Shown here: in pieces, positions 1 through 5,560 of the stretch
How positions within the stretch are numbered: the first letter of the stretch is position 1
Layout of the letters: each line of letters opens with the position of its first letter
Source of the DNA: Wenzhouxiangellaceae bacterium
GTDB taxonomy: Bacteria > Pseudomonadota > Gammaproteobacteria > Xanthomonadales > Wenzhouxiangellaceae
Direction: 5' to 3'
Length of the DNA: 6,021 bases
NCBI GenBank assembly: GCA_023258355.1
Contig: JALQZL010000040.1
Coordinates: forward strand, 5,811-11,831
The notes under the pieces: model-generated
Databases searched by the model: none
What the model was told of the DNA's origin: nothing
What the model saw: only the letters and a program-made list of their open reading frames with translations
Made by a program: the position numbers and the translations under genes

Positions 1-297
1 TCGGTCAGCCAAACTGGGCAGGTCAGCCAACATCTCATCTGTGCGACGCATGATGCCAATGGTCTGTCCACGCCACTGTACCCGAGTCAATTGGCCGGGC
101 CCAAGGCCACCAATATAGACCTCGACAGGGGCACCAATAACCTTGGCTTTGTCGCTTGGGCGCAAGGTTGCGAGGAAAGGCCATGCGGCTGCGCCAACAC
201 CCACGGCGCCAACCACGCCAGTCGCCGCACTCAGCAATCGTCGGCGTGACGGATCGTCTGGCGCTTGGACGGACGCAAGCGGTTGTGTTTCAGACAT
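1..297 (-). CDS. petA: Ubiquinol-cytochrome c reductase iron-sulfur (Rieske) subunit PetA, N-terminal part only
   Basis: This is the first 99 codons of the Rieske protein of the cytochrome bc1 complex, which passes electrons from ubiquinol to cytochrome c1 on the periplasmic side of the inner membrane. I translated it from the reverse strand; the frame is open from the ATG at 297 to the window edge. Residues 17-22 (SRRRLL) form a twin-arginine motif, followed by a Gly/Ala-rich hydrophobic segment at about 23-43 that would be the uncleaved Tat anchor. The hinge (about 46-57) and the segment with VQWRGQTIGIMRRT then DEMLADLPSLADR match the family's start of the Rieske domain (WRGKPVWI..RTPEMLA.LPSL in relatives). 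The cluster ligands (CxH and CxxH boxes) lie beyond the window and cannot be checked. The start is supported by GGAG at 304-307, six bases upstream. The gene faces degS; petB and petC usually follow petA. Confidence 0.93.
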   Translation of the reverse strand, partial: MSETQPLASVQAPDDPSRRRLLSAATGVVGAVGVGAAAWPFLATLRPSDKAKVIGAPVEVYIGGLGPGQLTRVQWRGQTIGIMRRTDEMLADLPSLADR

Positions 298-314
298 TCG
301 AGACTCCAAGGCTA

Positions 315-342
315 TTGATCAAATACCAATACCAATTATACT
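315..342 (+). promoter_or_regulatory. Candidate sigma70-type promoter for degS
   Basis: TTGATC (315-320, four of six) and TATACT (337-342, five of six) are spaced by 16 bases on the plus strand. The predicted start near 349 leaves about 34 nt of leader before the TTG at 383. Its -10 box overlaps the petA -10 box on the other strand, and its -35 box lies in the small palindrome TTGATCAA (315-322). Confidence 0.4.
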
Positions 343-364
343 GCCAAGAGCCGTTTTTTGTTAA
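335..364 (-). promoter_or_regulatory. Sigma70-type promoter for petA
   Basis: On the minus strand, TTAACA (359-364, five of six to the -35 consensus) is followed by 18 bases and a perfect TATAAT (335-340). Transcription would start near 328, leaving a leader of about 30 nt that contains the petA ribosome binding site. This is the best promoter match in the window. It is read by eye and untested. Confidence 0.6.
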
Positions 365-382
365 GCCCCTGGTCGAATTCAA

Positions 383-1489
383 TTGGATAAACTTGTGCCG
401 AAACCACTCACTTTCATCGCTAAATTTACCGTCCTTGGCCTCGCTTTGGCCTTCGTGGTGGTGTGGTTTCGCCCAGACTGGTTACAAACCACGAGCTCTG
501 AGGAGTCTCTGGCCACGCAAAGCTATGCCCTTGCCGTCAACAGAGCAGCGCCAGCAGTCGTCAGCATTTACACACGAACGCTGGTGCAAGAATCCTTGGG
601 CATGAGAAGCAACGACCCACTATTTCGTGCGCTCTACCGGGACCGCATGGTCACTCGCCCCCGAAGTGGCTTGGGATCCGGCGTCATTTTAGATGCCTTT
701 GGCCATGTGGTCACCGCTCGCCATGTGATCGCTGACGTCGATGACATTGTTGTGGCGCTTTGGGATGGCAGGACGGCTGAGGCCACGATCGTGGGGACCG
801 ATCCTGATACCGATTTGGCCGTCCTCAAAATTGAGGCCACTGACCTACCCGTGGCGAGCTTTGCCACCGACAGGCTCACCCGAGTGGGTGACGTTGCTTT
901 GGCGATCGGCAACGCCTTCGGCTTGAGTCACACAGTGACCATCGGCATTGTCAGCGCACTGGGTCGAGGACAGCTCAATTTGACCAGTCTCGAAAATTTC
1001 ATCCAAACCGATGCCGCCATCAATGCAGGCAACAGCGGTGGCGCGTTGATTAATGCCCAAGGTGAAGTCATTGGTATTAATAGCGCTTCATTAAGTCAGG
1101 GCATGGGCGCACAAGGAATCGGTTTTGCCATCCCCGCCCCGATCGCTCTGGCTGTGGCCACTCAAATCATCGATTTTGGACAAGTCCAGCGAGGGTGGAT
1201 TGGTGCCCAATTCGATGACCCACCAGTGCCCTTCACTAATGCCAGCCTGACAACAAATCGTGGCGCACGGATCATCCAGCTGACTCCGCAGGGCCCTGCT
1301 TTTCGGGCCGGTTTAAGAGAGGGTGACGTTGTGGCATCGATCAACGGCTTGCCAGTCGAAGACGCGCGCTCATTGAGCTTTCAAGTGGCTCAGACCTTGC
1401 CTGGCACGCCTGTTGAAATTGAGATCATTCGAAACAGCCAGCCTTTTCGGACAAGCTTGCGTGTTGAGCAGCAACCGCCTGTTCGCTGA
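383..1489 (+). CDS. degS: Membrane-anchored periplasmic serine protease, DegS/AlgW type (S1C, HtrA family)
   Basis: This 368-residue protein is a trypsin-like HtrA protease with one N-terminal membrane anchor (about residues 11-28), a protease domain (about 45-260) and a single PDZ domain (about 265-360). The catalytic triad is visible as His114 (TARHVI), Asp144 (DTDLAVLKI) and Ser218 (NAGNSGGAL). The SALGR segment at 191-195 matches the loop arginine that couples PDZ and protease in E. coli DegS (355 aa). One PDZ plus an uncleaved anchor points to DegS/AlgW, which start RseA/MucA cleavage in the sigmaE envelope stress response when mis-folded porin tails bind. That role is inferred from family. 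The loop at about 70-95 (with NDPLFRALYRD) is longer than in E. coli DegS and resembles AlgW. The start is uncertain: an in-frame stop at 362-364 leaves TTG 383 or GTG 395, with no good Shine-Dalgarno for either; TTG keeps a fuller N-terminus. Confidence 0.92.
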   Translation: MDKLVPKPLTFIAKFTVLGLALAFVVVWFRPDWLQTTSSEESLATQSYALAVNRAAPAVVSIYTRTLVQESLGMRSNDPLFRALYRDRMVTRPRSGLGSGVILDAFGHVVTARHVIADVDDIVVALWDGRTAEATIVGTDPDTDLAVLKIEATDLPVASFATDRLTRVGDVALAIGNAFGLSHTVTIGIVSALGRGQLNLTSLENFIQTDAAINAGNSGGALINAQGEVIGINSASLSQGMGAQGIGFAIPAPIALAVATQIIDFGQVQRGWIGAQFDDPPVPFTNASLTTNRGARIIQLTPQGPAFRAGLREGDVVASINGLPVEDARSLSFQVAQTLPGTPVEIEIIRNSQPFRTSLRVEQQPPVR

Positions 1490-1494
1490 AACGA

Positions 1495-2064
1495 TTAAGT
1501 CTTGGGGAGGGTGACACCACGCTGCCCCATATACTTACCCGCCCGATCTGCATACGAGGTCTCACACACCTCATCAGATTCTAAGAATAAAAACTGAGCC
1601 ACGCCCTCGTTTGCGTAGATCCGAGCTGGCAAGGGAGTGGTGTTCGAAAATTCGAGCGTCACATGTCCTTCCCACTCCGGCTCTAAGGGTGTCACGTTCA
1701 CAATGATGCCGCATCGTGCATAGGTTGATTTGCCCAAACAGATGGTCAAGACATTCCTCGGTATGCGGAAATACTCGACCGTTCTGGCCAGTGCAAAAGA
1801 ATTTGGCGGAATGATACAGACATCGCTTTTAACATCGACAAAGCTGTTCTCATCAAACGCTTTTGGATCAACCACCGCTGAATTGATATTGGTAAAAATT
1901 TTAAACTCGTCGGCGCATCGGCCATCATAGCCATAGCTAGAGGTGCCGTAAGACACAAGTCGCTCGCCATTGGCATTCTGTTTCATCTGGCCCGGCTCAA
2001 ACGGCTCAATCATGCCATGGGTTTTTGCCATATGGCGAATCCAACGATCAGACTTAATACTCAT
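1495..2064 (-). CDS. dcd: dCTP deaminase
   Basis: Dcd converts dCTP to dUTP and ammonia in the cytosol, feeding the dUTP to dUMP to dTMP route. The 189-residue product belongs to the 188-190 aa form common in Pseudomonas, Xanthomonas and betaproteobacteria, recognisable from its MSIKSDRWIR start, the FKIFTNINSAVVDPKAFDE block and the GVTLPKT end. The nucleotide-binding stretch LGKSTYARCG (110-119, with Ser113 and Arg117) and the catalytic glutamate in VTLEFSN (Glu138, the number used in E. coli) are intact. Residue 48 is Gly in SYGYDGRCADEF, where relatives I recall have Ile, Val or Ala. The ATG at 2064 has a good Shine-Dalgarno, AGGAAG, seven bases upstream. The gene lies 58 bp behind apbC on the same strand, probably in its transcription unit, and its stop is five bases from that of degS, tail to tail. 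No intrinsic terminator is visible at the junction. Confidence 0.97.
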   Translation of the reverse strand: MSIKSDRWIRHMAKTHGMIEPFEPGQMKQNANGERLVSYGTSSYGYDGRCADEFKIFTNINSAVVDPKAFDENSFVDVKSDVCIIPPNSFALARTVEYFRIPRNVLTICLGKSTYARCGIIVNVTPLEPEWEGHVTLEFSNTTPLPARIYANEGVAQFLFLESDEVCETSYADRAGKYMGQRGVTLPKT

Positions 2065-2066
2065 TG

Positions 2067-2078
2067 CAGGACTTCCTG
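2067..2078 (-). promoter_or_regulatory. Shine-Dalgarno of dcd inside a short inverted repeat
   Basis: The dcd ribosome binding site AGGAAG (2072-2077) sits in CAGGA-AG-TCCTG, an inverted repeat with five-base arms and two central bases. As RNA it could form at most a four-pair stem with a four-base loop covering the site. The Shine-Dalgarno call is solid; a regulatory role for the repeat is speculation. Confidence 0.5.
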
Positions 2079-2122
2079 TGCTTCGGTGGTAAGCGCCATT
2101 ATGAAGCGTGTGACTTCTGGCC

Positions 2123-3205
2123 TCACTCGACGATCTTAATTTTGGGCATTCTAACCTGTCGGTTGTGCTGTTGCTCTGCCAATCTCGCTGCCACCTTGGT
2201 GGCTACCTCTATAAAACGTTGGCCTACCACGCTCTCGGGTTCACTCTGAACCAGCGATGCGCCCGTATCCGTGCTTCGGCCCAGCGTGGTGTTGAGAGGA
2301 ATTTGGCCCAACAGGTCGAGGGCCATTTCACTGGCAATCTGCTGCCCGCCGCCTTCGCCAAAGATTGCTGTCTCCTCCTGACAGCAAGGGCAAACAAAGG
2401 TGCTCATGTTCTCAATCACCCCCAAAATCGGGATATTGACTTTGTTAAACATGGCCACCGCTCGGCGGACATCATCGACGGCGACAGCCTGGGGTGTGGT
2501 CACCGTCACCACACCAGAGACTGGAATTCTTTGCGCTAAGGTCAGCTGAATATCACCCGTACCGGGGGGCAAATCGAGAATAAGATAGTCAAGATCGTGC
2601 CAAGCAGTTTGACTCAGCATTTGTTGCAACGCTTGGGTTGCCATGGGGCCACGCCAAATCATCGCTTGGTTAGTATCGACCAGCACCCCGATGGACATGG
2701 CTTGCACACCCTCAATCGAGATTGGCTCGATCACGTTCTCTTTCGGCGTCTTGGGTGGCCCAGTCAAACCCAGCATGCGAGGGAGACTTGGACCATAGAT
2801 ATCAGCATCCAGTAAGCCCACGCTTGCGCCCTGAGCCTGAAGGGCAAACGCCAAATTCACGGCCACGGTCGACTTGCCGACACCCCCTTTGCCTGATGCA
2901 ACAGCAATGATGTTTTTCACGCCCTCAAGGGGTGCCAGACCGCCTTGCACCTCATGGGAGGCGATCTGCTGGCTAACTTCCACGGTCACTGCCGAAACCC
3001 CATCGGTACCCAGCAAGGTGGTCTCTAAAGCCCCGATGAGGTCTTGGCGATGGCGATCGACAGGATAGCCAGTGACAACATCCACCGCGACTCGACCGTC
3101 TACCACCGCCACACCGCGAATATTGCGACCAAAGGGCGCATTCGTGTGAGGATTGATGGTTTCTTGGGCCAATGCTCGGATATTTTCTACCGTGATCCCA
3201 GTCAA
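2123..3205 (-). CDS. apbC: Iron-sulfur cluster carrier protein ApbC (Mrp/NBP35 family P-loop ATPase)
   Basis: ApbC/Mrp binds a 4Fe-4S cluster as a dimer and hands it to apo-proteins in the cytosol, using a MinD/SIMIBI-type ATPase fold. Numbering from the longer ATG form (372 aa): an N-terminal MIP18/DUF59-like domain covers about 16-95, somewhat diverged; the deviant Walker A GKGGVGKST is at 117-125; DADIYGPS at 145-152; the Walker B region LDLPPGTGD at 222-230; and the cluster-binding CPCC at 284-287, giving the family's CxxC. Length fits E. coli Mrp (369 aa). I place the start at TTG 3205, giving 360 aa beginning just before ITVENIRALA, because GGGAGG (3212-3217) stands six bases before it. 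The ATG at 3241 in the same frame has no Shine-Dalgarno, and a TACAAT box at 3247-3252 would start transcription about there. dcd follows after 58 bp; metG is divergent. Confidence 0.94.
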   Translation of the reverse strand: MTGITVENIRALAQETINPHTNAPFGRNIRGVAVVDGRVAVDVVTGYPVDRHRQDLIGALETTLLGTDGVSAVTVEVSQQIASHEVQGGLAPLEGVKNIIAVASGKGGVGKSTVAVNLAFALQAQGASVGLLDADIYGPSLPRMLGLTGPPKTPKENVIEPISIEGVQAMSIGVLVDTNQAMIWRGPMATQALQQMLSQTAWHDLDYLILDLPPGTGDIQLTLAQRIPVSGVVTVTTPQAVAVDDVRRAVAMFNKVNIPILGVIENMSTFVCPCCQEETAIFGEGGGQQIASEMALDLLGQIPLNTTLGRSTDTGASLVQSEPESVVGQRFIEVATKVAARLAEQQHNRQVRMPKIKIVE

Positions 3206-3217
3206 ACCGAACCTCCC
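3203..3217 (-). promoter_or_regulatory. Perfect Shine-Dalgarno and TTG start of apbC
   Basis: Reading the minus strand, GGGAGG (3212-3217) is followed by six bases and TTG (3203-3205). This is the strongest ribosome binding site in the window. It decides the apbC start in favour of the shorter protein, whose first residues then line up with the usual beginning of the DUF59 domain. Confidence 0.7.
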
Positions 3218-3246
3218 TGATTTAGAAAATTCACTTACCATCGTCT

Positions 3247-3252
3247 ATTGTA
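3247..3252 (-). promoter_or_regulatory. Candidate -10 box for apbC-dcd
   Basis: TACAAT on the minus strand matches the sigma70 -10 consensus at five of six positions. Transcription would begin near 3240, giving about 35 nt of leader to the TTG start at 3205. No convincing -35 hexamer lies 16-18 bases further upstream. A weak plus-strand counterpart, TATTGT (3246-3251), overlaps it and could serve metG. Confidence 0.35.
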
Positions 3253-3297
3253 GCCAAGGTCAGGTGAACACTCCCCATGACATGCGATAATGAGAGC

Positions 3298-4956
3298 ATG
3301 ACTCAGAAAAGAAAAATACTGGTAACGGCAGCACTCCCTTATGCGAATGGCTCTATCCATTTGGGCCATATGCTGGAGTACATCCAAACAGATATCTGGG
3401 CGAGATTTCAAAGGGCGATGGGTCATGAGGTTTGGTTTGCTTGGGCCGATGATGCCCATGGCACGCCGATCATGCTCCACGCCGAACAAAAAGGGATTCC
3501 ACCAAAGCAGCTTATTGAGGACATGGCGCTCGAACATCAGCGCGACTTTAATGATTTCAATTTGTCTTATGACGAATTTTCGTCAACTGACTCCAACGCC
3601 AATCAAGTCTTGGTTGAGAGAATCTGGCAGGCCTTGATTGATAAGCAACTGGTTGTTGAAAAAACGATCTCGCAATTTTATGACCCCGACAAAGCCATGT
3701 TTCTCCCCGACCGCTTTGTCCGTGGCACTTGCCCAAAGTGTCATGCACCCGACCAAGCCGGTGATTCTTGTGATGCCTGCGGTGCCAGCTATGACTCAAC
3801 GGAGGTCATTGACCCGAAATCCGCATTGTCTACTGCCACCCCTATTCTTCGAGAGACAGAGCACTTCTTTGTGACACTGGAGCCACTGAGAGATTGCTTG
3901 GCAACTTGGATGGACAGTGGCGCAGTGCAAAGTGAAGTGGCCAATAAACTGCAAGAATGGTTCGAAGACCGGCTACGTGATTGGGATGTGACTCGTGATG
4001 CGCCCTACTTTGGTTTTGCCATCCCAAATCATCCGGATAAGTATTTTTATGTCTGGCTAGATGCTCCGGTCGGCTACCTGGCCAGTTTCCAATCGATTTG
4101 CGCACGAGAGGGCTTGGACTTTGAGTCTTGGCTGTCGCCAGAGACTGAGACCGAAATGCATCACTTTATCGGCAAAGATATTATTTATTTCCACTGCCTT
4201 TTTTGGCCAGCGATGCTAGAGGGCGCTGGCTTTAGGAAACCCACCCAAGTGCACGCCCACGGCTTTTTAACCGTCAATGGGGCAAAAATGTCCAAGTCTC
4301 GTGGCACCTTCATTAAAGCCAGAACTTGGTTGGATCATATTCACCCAGATCCCCTGCGGTATTACTTTGCGGCAAAAATCACGCCCAGCTTGAGTGACAT
4401 TGACCTGTCCTTAGATGACTTCAAGGCCAGAGTGAATTCAGATCTGGTGGGTAAACTGGTTAACATCGCAAGCCGCTGCAGCGGCTTTGTTCACAAACTT
4501 GGGCAGAGTAGGTTAAGTCACGCCTTGCCGGCGCCTGAGCTTTATCAACGGTTCTTAGATGAGCAAGCCAGCATCATCTCCGATTTTGATAATGTCAATT
4601 TTGGTCAGGCCATTCGCCAAATCATGTTGCTTGCCGATGAAGCCAATCAATACATCGACCATCACAAGCCCTGGCAGATGGCCAAGGAAGAGGGTCGAGA
4701 CGATGAGGTGGTGGCGGTCTGCACGCAAGGCCTCAACCTCTTCAGAGTGCTCATGACATGGCTCGCGCCGGTCATGCCTGAAACAGCTCACAAGGCTGCG
4801 GCCTTCCTTGATTGCCCGATGGACCGATTTGACTCAGTGAATCAGCCCTTGCTAGATCATGTCATCAAACCATTTGAACCTCTGATGCAGCGTATTGATC
4901 AGGCACAGCTTGATCAAGTGATTGAGGCAAGCAAGTCCTCTTTGGCTGGCTCATAA
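3298..4956 (+). CDS. metG: Methionine--tRNA ligase (MetG), form without the C-terminal tRNA-binding domain
   Basis: MetG charges tRNA-Met with methionine in the cytosol. The 552-residue product shows the class I synthetase layout: HIGH-type box HLGH at 21-24, ADDAHGTPIM at 50-59, a zinc knuckle with Cys145/Cys148 and Cys158/Cys161, YVWLDAPVGY at 251-260, FIGKDIIYFH at 290-299, KMSKS at 330-334, and the helical anticodon-binding domain from about 370 to the end. It stops after EASKSSLAGS, at the point where E. coli MetG (677 aa) continues into a Trbp111/EMAP-like domain of about 120 residues. Nothing downstream resembles that domain: rsxA begins 21 bases later. The start at 3298 (MTQKRKILVT) matches relatives. 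An in-frame ATG at 3277 would add seven residues and has AGGTGA nine bases upstream, so it remains possible. An 18-bp perfect palindrome lies at 4470-4487. Confidence 0.97.
   Translation: MTQKRKILVTAALPYANGSIHLGHMLEYIQTDIWARFQRAMGHEVWFAWADDAHGTPIMLHAEQKGIPPKQLIEDMALEHQRDFNDFNLSYDEFSSTDSNANQVLVERIWQALIDKQLVVEKTISQFYDPDKAMFLPDRFVRGTCPKCHAPDQAGDSCDACGASYDSTEVIDPKSALSTATPILRETEHFFVTLEPLRDCLATWMDSGAVQSEVANKLQEWFEDRLRDWDVTRDAPYFGFAIPNHPDKYFYVWLDAPVGYLASFQSICAREGLDFESWLSPETETEMHHFIGKDIIYFHCLFWPAMLEGAGFRKPTQVHAHGFLTVNGAKMSKSRGTFIKARTWLDHIHPDPLRYYFAAKITPSLSDIDLSLDDFKARVNSDLVGKLVNIASRCSGFVHKLGQSRLSHALPAPELYQRFLDEQASIISDFDNVNFGQAIRQIMLLADEANQYIDHHKPWQMAKEEGRDDEVVAVCTQGLNLFRVLMTWLAPVMPETAHKAAAFLDCPMDRFDSVNQPLLDHVIKPFEPLMQRIDQAQLDQVIEASKSSLAGS
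4470..4487. repeat. Perfect 18-bp palindrome inside metG
   Basis: AAGCCGCTGCAGCGGCTT equals its own reverse complement. It overlaps the metG codons for about residues 391-397 (ASRCSGF). In RNA it could fold as a seven-pair GC-rich stem with a TGCA loop, and the plus strand continues with TTGTT, so it loosely resembles an intrinsic terminator, but the U-run is poor. Its function is unknown and it may be coincidence. Confidence 0.6.
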
Positions 4957-4977
4957 GCATGGGATGAGGGCCGATCA

Positions 4978-5556
4978 ATGGATTGGGTTTTCATCATTAT
5001 CTCTGCAGCCTTAGTCAACAATTTTGTGTTGATCAAATTTTTGGGCTTGTGCCCTTTCCTCGGCGTCTCCACTCAAGTAGAGTCTGCTATCGGCATGGCA
5101 ATGGCGACCTTGTTTGTTCTGACCTTGGCCTCTGTCTCTAGCCATGTTGTATCCACTTACCTTTTAGTCCCTCTTGGCCTTGAACATTTATCAACCATTG
5201 CCTTCATTGTGATTATTGCAGGGCTTGTTCAGCTCACCGAACTCTTTATGCGCCATAGCGCACCCCTGCTGCATCAGATCTTAGGCCTATACCTGCCGTT
5301 GATCACAAGTAACTGCGCTGTCTTAGGGGTGGCTTTGTTAAATCAGCAACAAATGCACACCATCGCCGAGTCTGCGGTGTATGGTTTTGGCGCAGCCTTG
5401 GGCTTTGGCTTGGTGCTGGTCTTGCTCGCAAAATTGAGAGAACGGCTGGCATTGGCTGATGTCCCCACCAGCTTTCAAGGCGCCCCCATCGGCCTGATCA
5501 CGGCCAGCCTCATGGCCCTGGCCTTCATGGGCTTTACAGGGTTTGCGAAGTTGTGA
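4978..5556 (+). CDS. rsxA: Electron transport complex subunit RsxA (RnfA)
   Basis: RsxA is an inner-membrane subunit of the Rnf/Rsx complex, which moves electrons between NADH and ferredoxin-like carriers coupled to ion flow; in E. coli the complex keeps the SoxR 2Fe-2S sensor reduced. The 192-residue product is almost the length of the E. coli protein (193 aa) and closely similar throughout. It is very hydrophobic, with about six membrane helices. The two family-defining motifs are present: VNNFVLIKFLGLCPFLGVS (13-31, with Cys25) and PLITSNCAVLGVALLN (107-122, with Cys113). In Rnf structures these cysteines, with those of RnfE, hold a 2Fe-2S cluster within the membrane. RERLALADVP (154-163) and the MALAFMGFTG end also match. 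The ATG has GAGGG (4966-4970) seven bases upstream. It follows metG by 21 bases and precedes rsxB by four, so it is probably co-transcribed with both. Confidence 0.97.
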   Translation: MDWVFIIISAALVNNFVLIKFLGLCPFLGVSTQVESAIGMAMATLFVLTLASVSSHVVSTYLLVPLGLEHLSTIAFIVIIAGLVQLTELFMRHSAPLLHQILGLYLPLITSNCAVLGVALLNQQQMHTIAESAVYGFGAALGFGLVLVLLAKLRERLALADVPTSFQGAPIGLITASLMALAFMGFTGFAKL

Positions 5557-5560
5557 TGCC

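Noticed and set aside
315..322. TTGATCAA as a possible FNR operator between petA and degS
   Set aside because: The FNR consensus needs four bases between TTGAT and ATCAA. Here the half-sites overlap, so it does not fit.
156..605. A 149-codon open frame on the plus strand running through petA, the divergent promoters and into degS
   Set aside because: It crosses the petA start region antisense and overlaps degS in another frame. Its translation shows no family motif, and both overlapped genes are strongly supported.
2098..2103. CATAAT on the minus strand as a -10 box for a separate dcd promoter
   Set aside because: No -35-like hexamer is found 16-18 bases upstream, and dcd is close enough behind apbC to be read with it.
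2165..2539. A 124-codon plus-strand open frame antisense to apbC
   Set aside because: It lies wholly within apbC, whose motifs are intact, and its translation shows no recognisable domain.
4909..4918. CTTGATCAAG palindrome near the metG end as a terminator or operator
   Set aside because: At 10 bp, AT-rich in the centre and without a T-run, it is expected by chance at about this frequency.
5039..5064. GGGC-TTGT-GCCC hairpin with flanking T-runs in early rsxA as a terminator or attenuator
   Set aside because: The stem is only four pairs, and the bases encode the conserved FLGLCPF motif, which explains the sequence.
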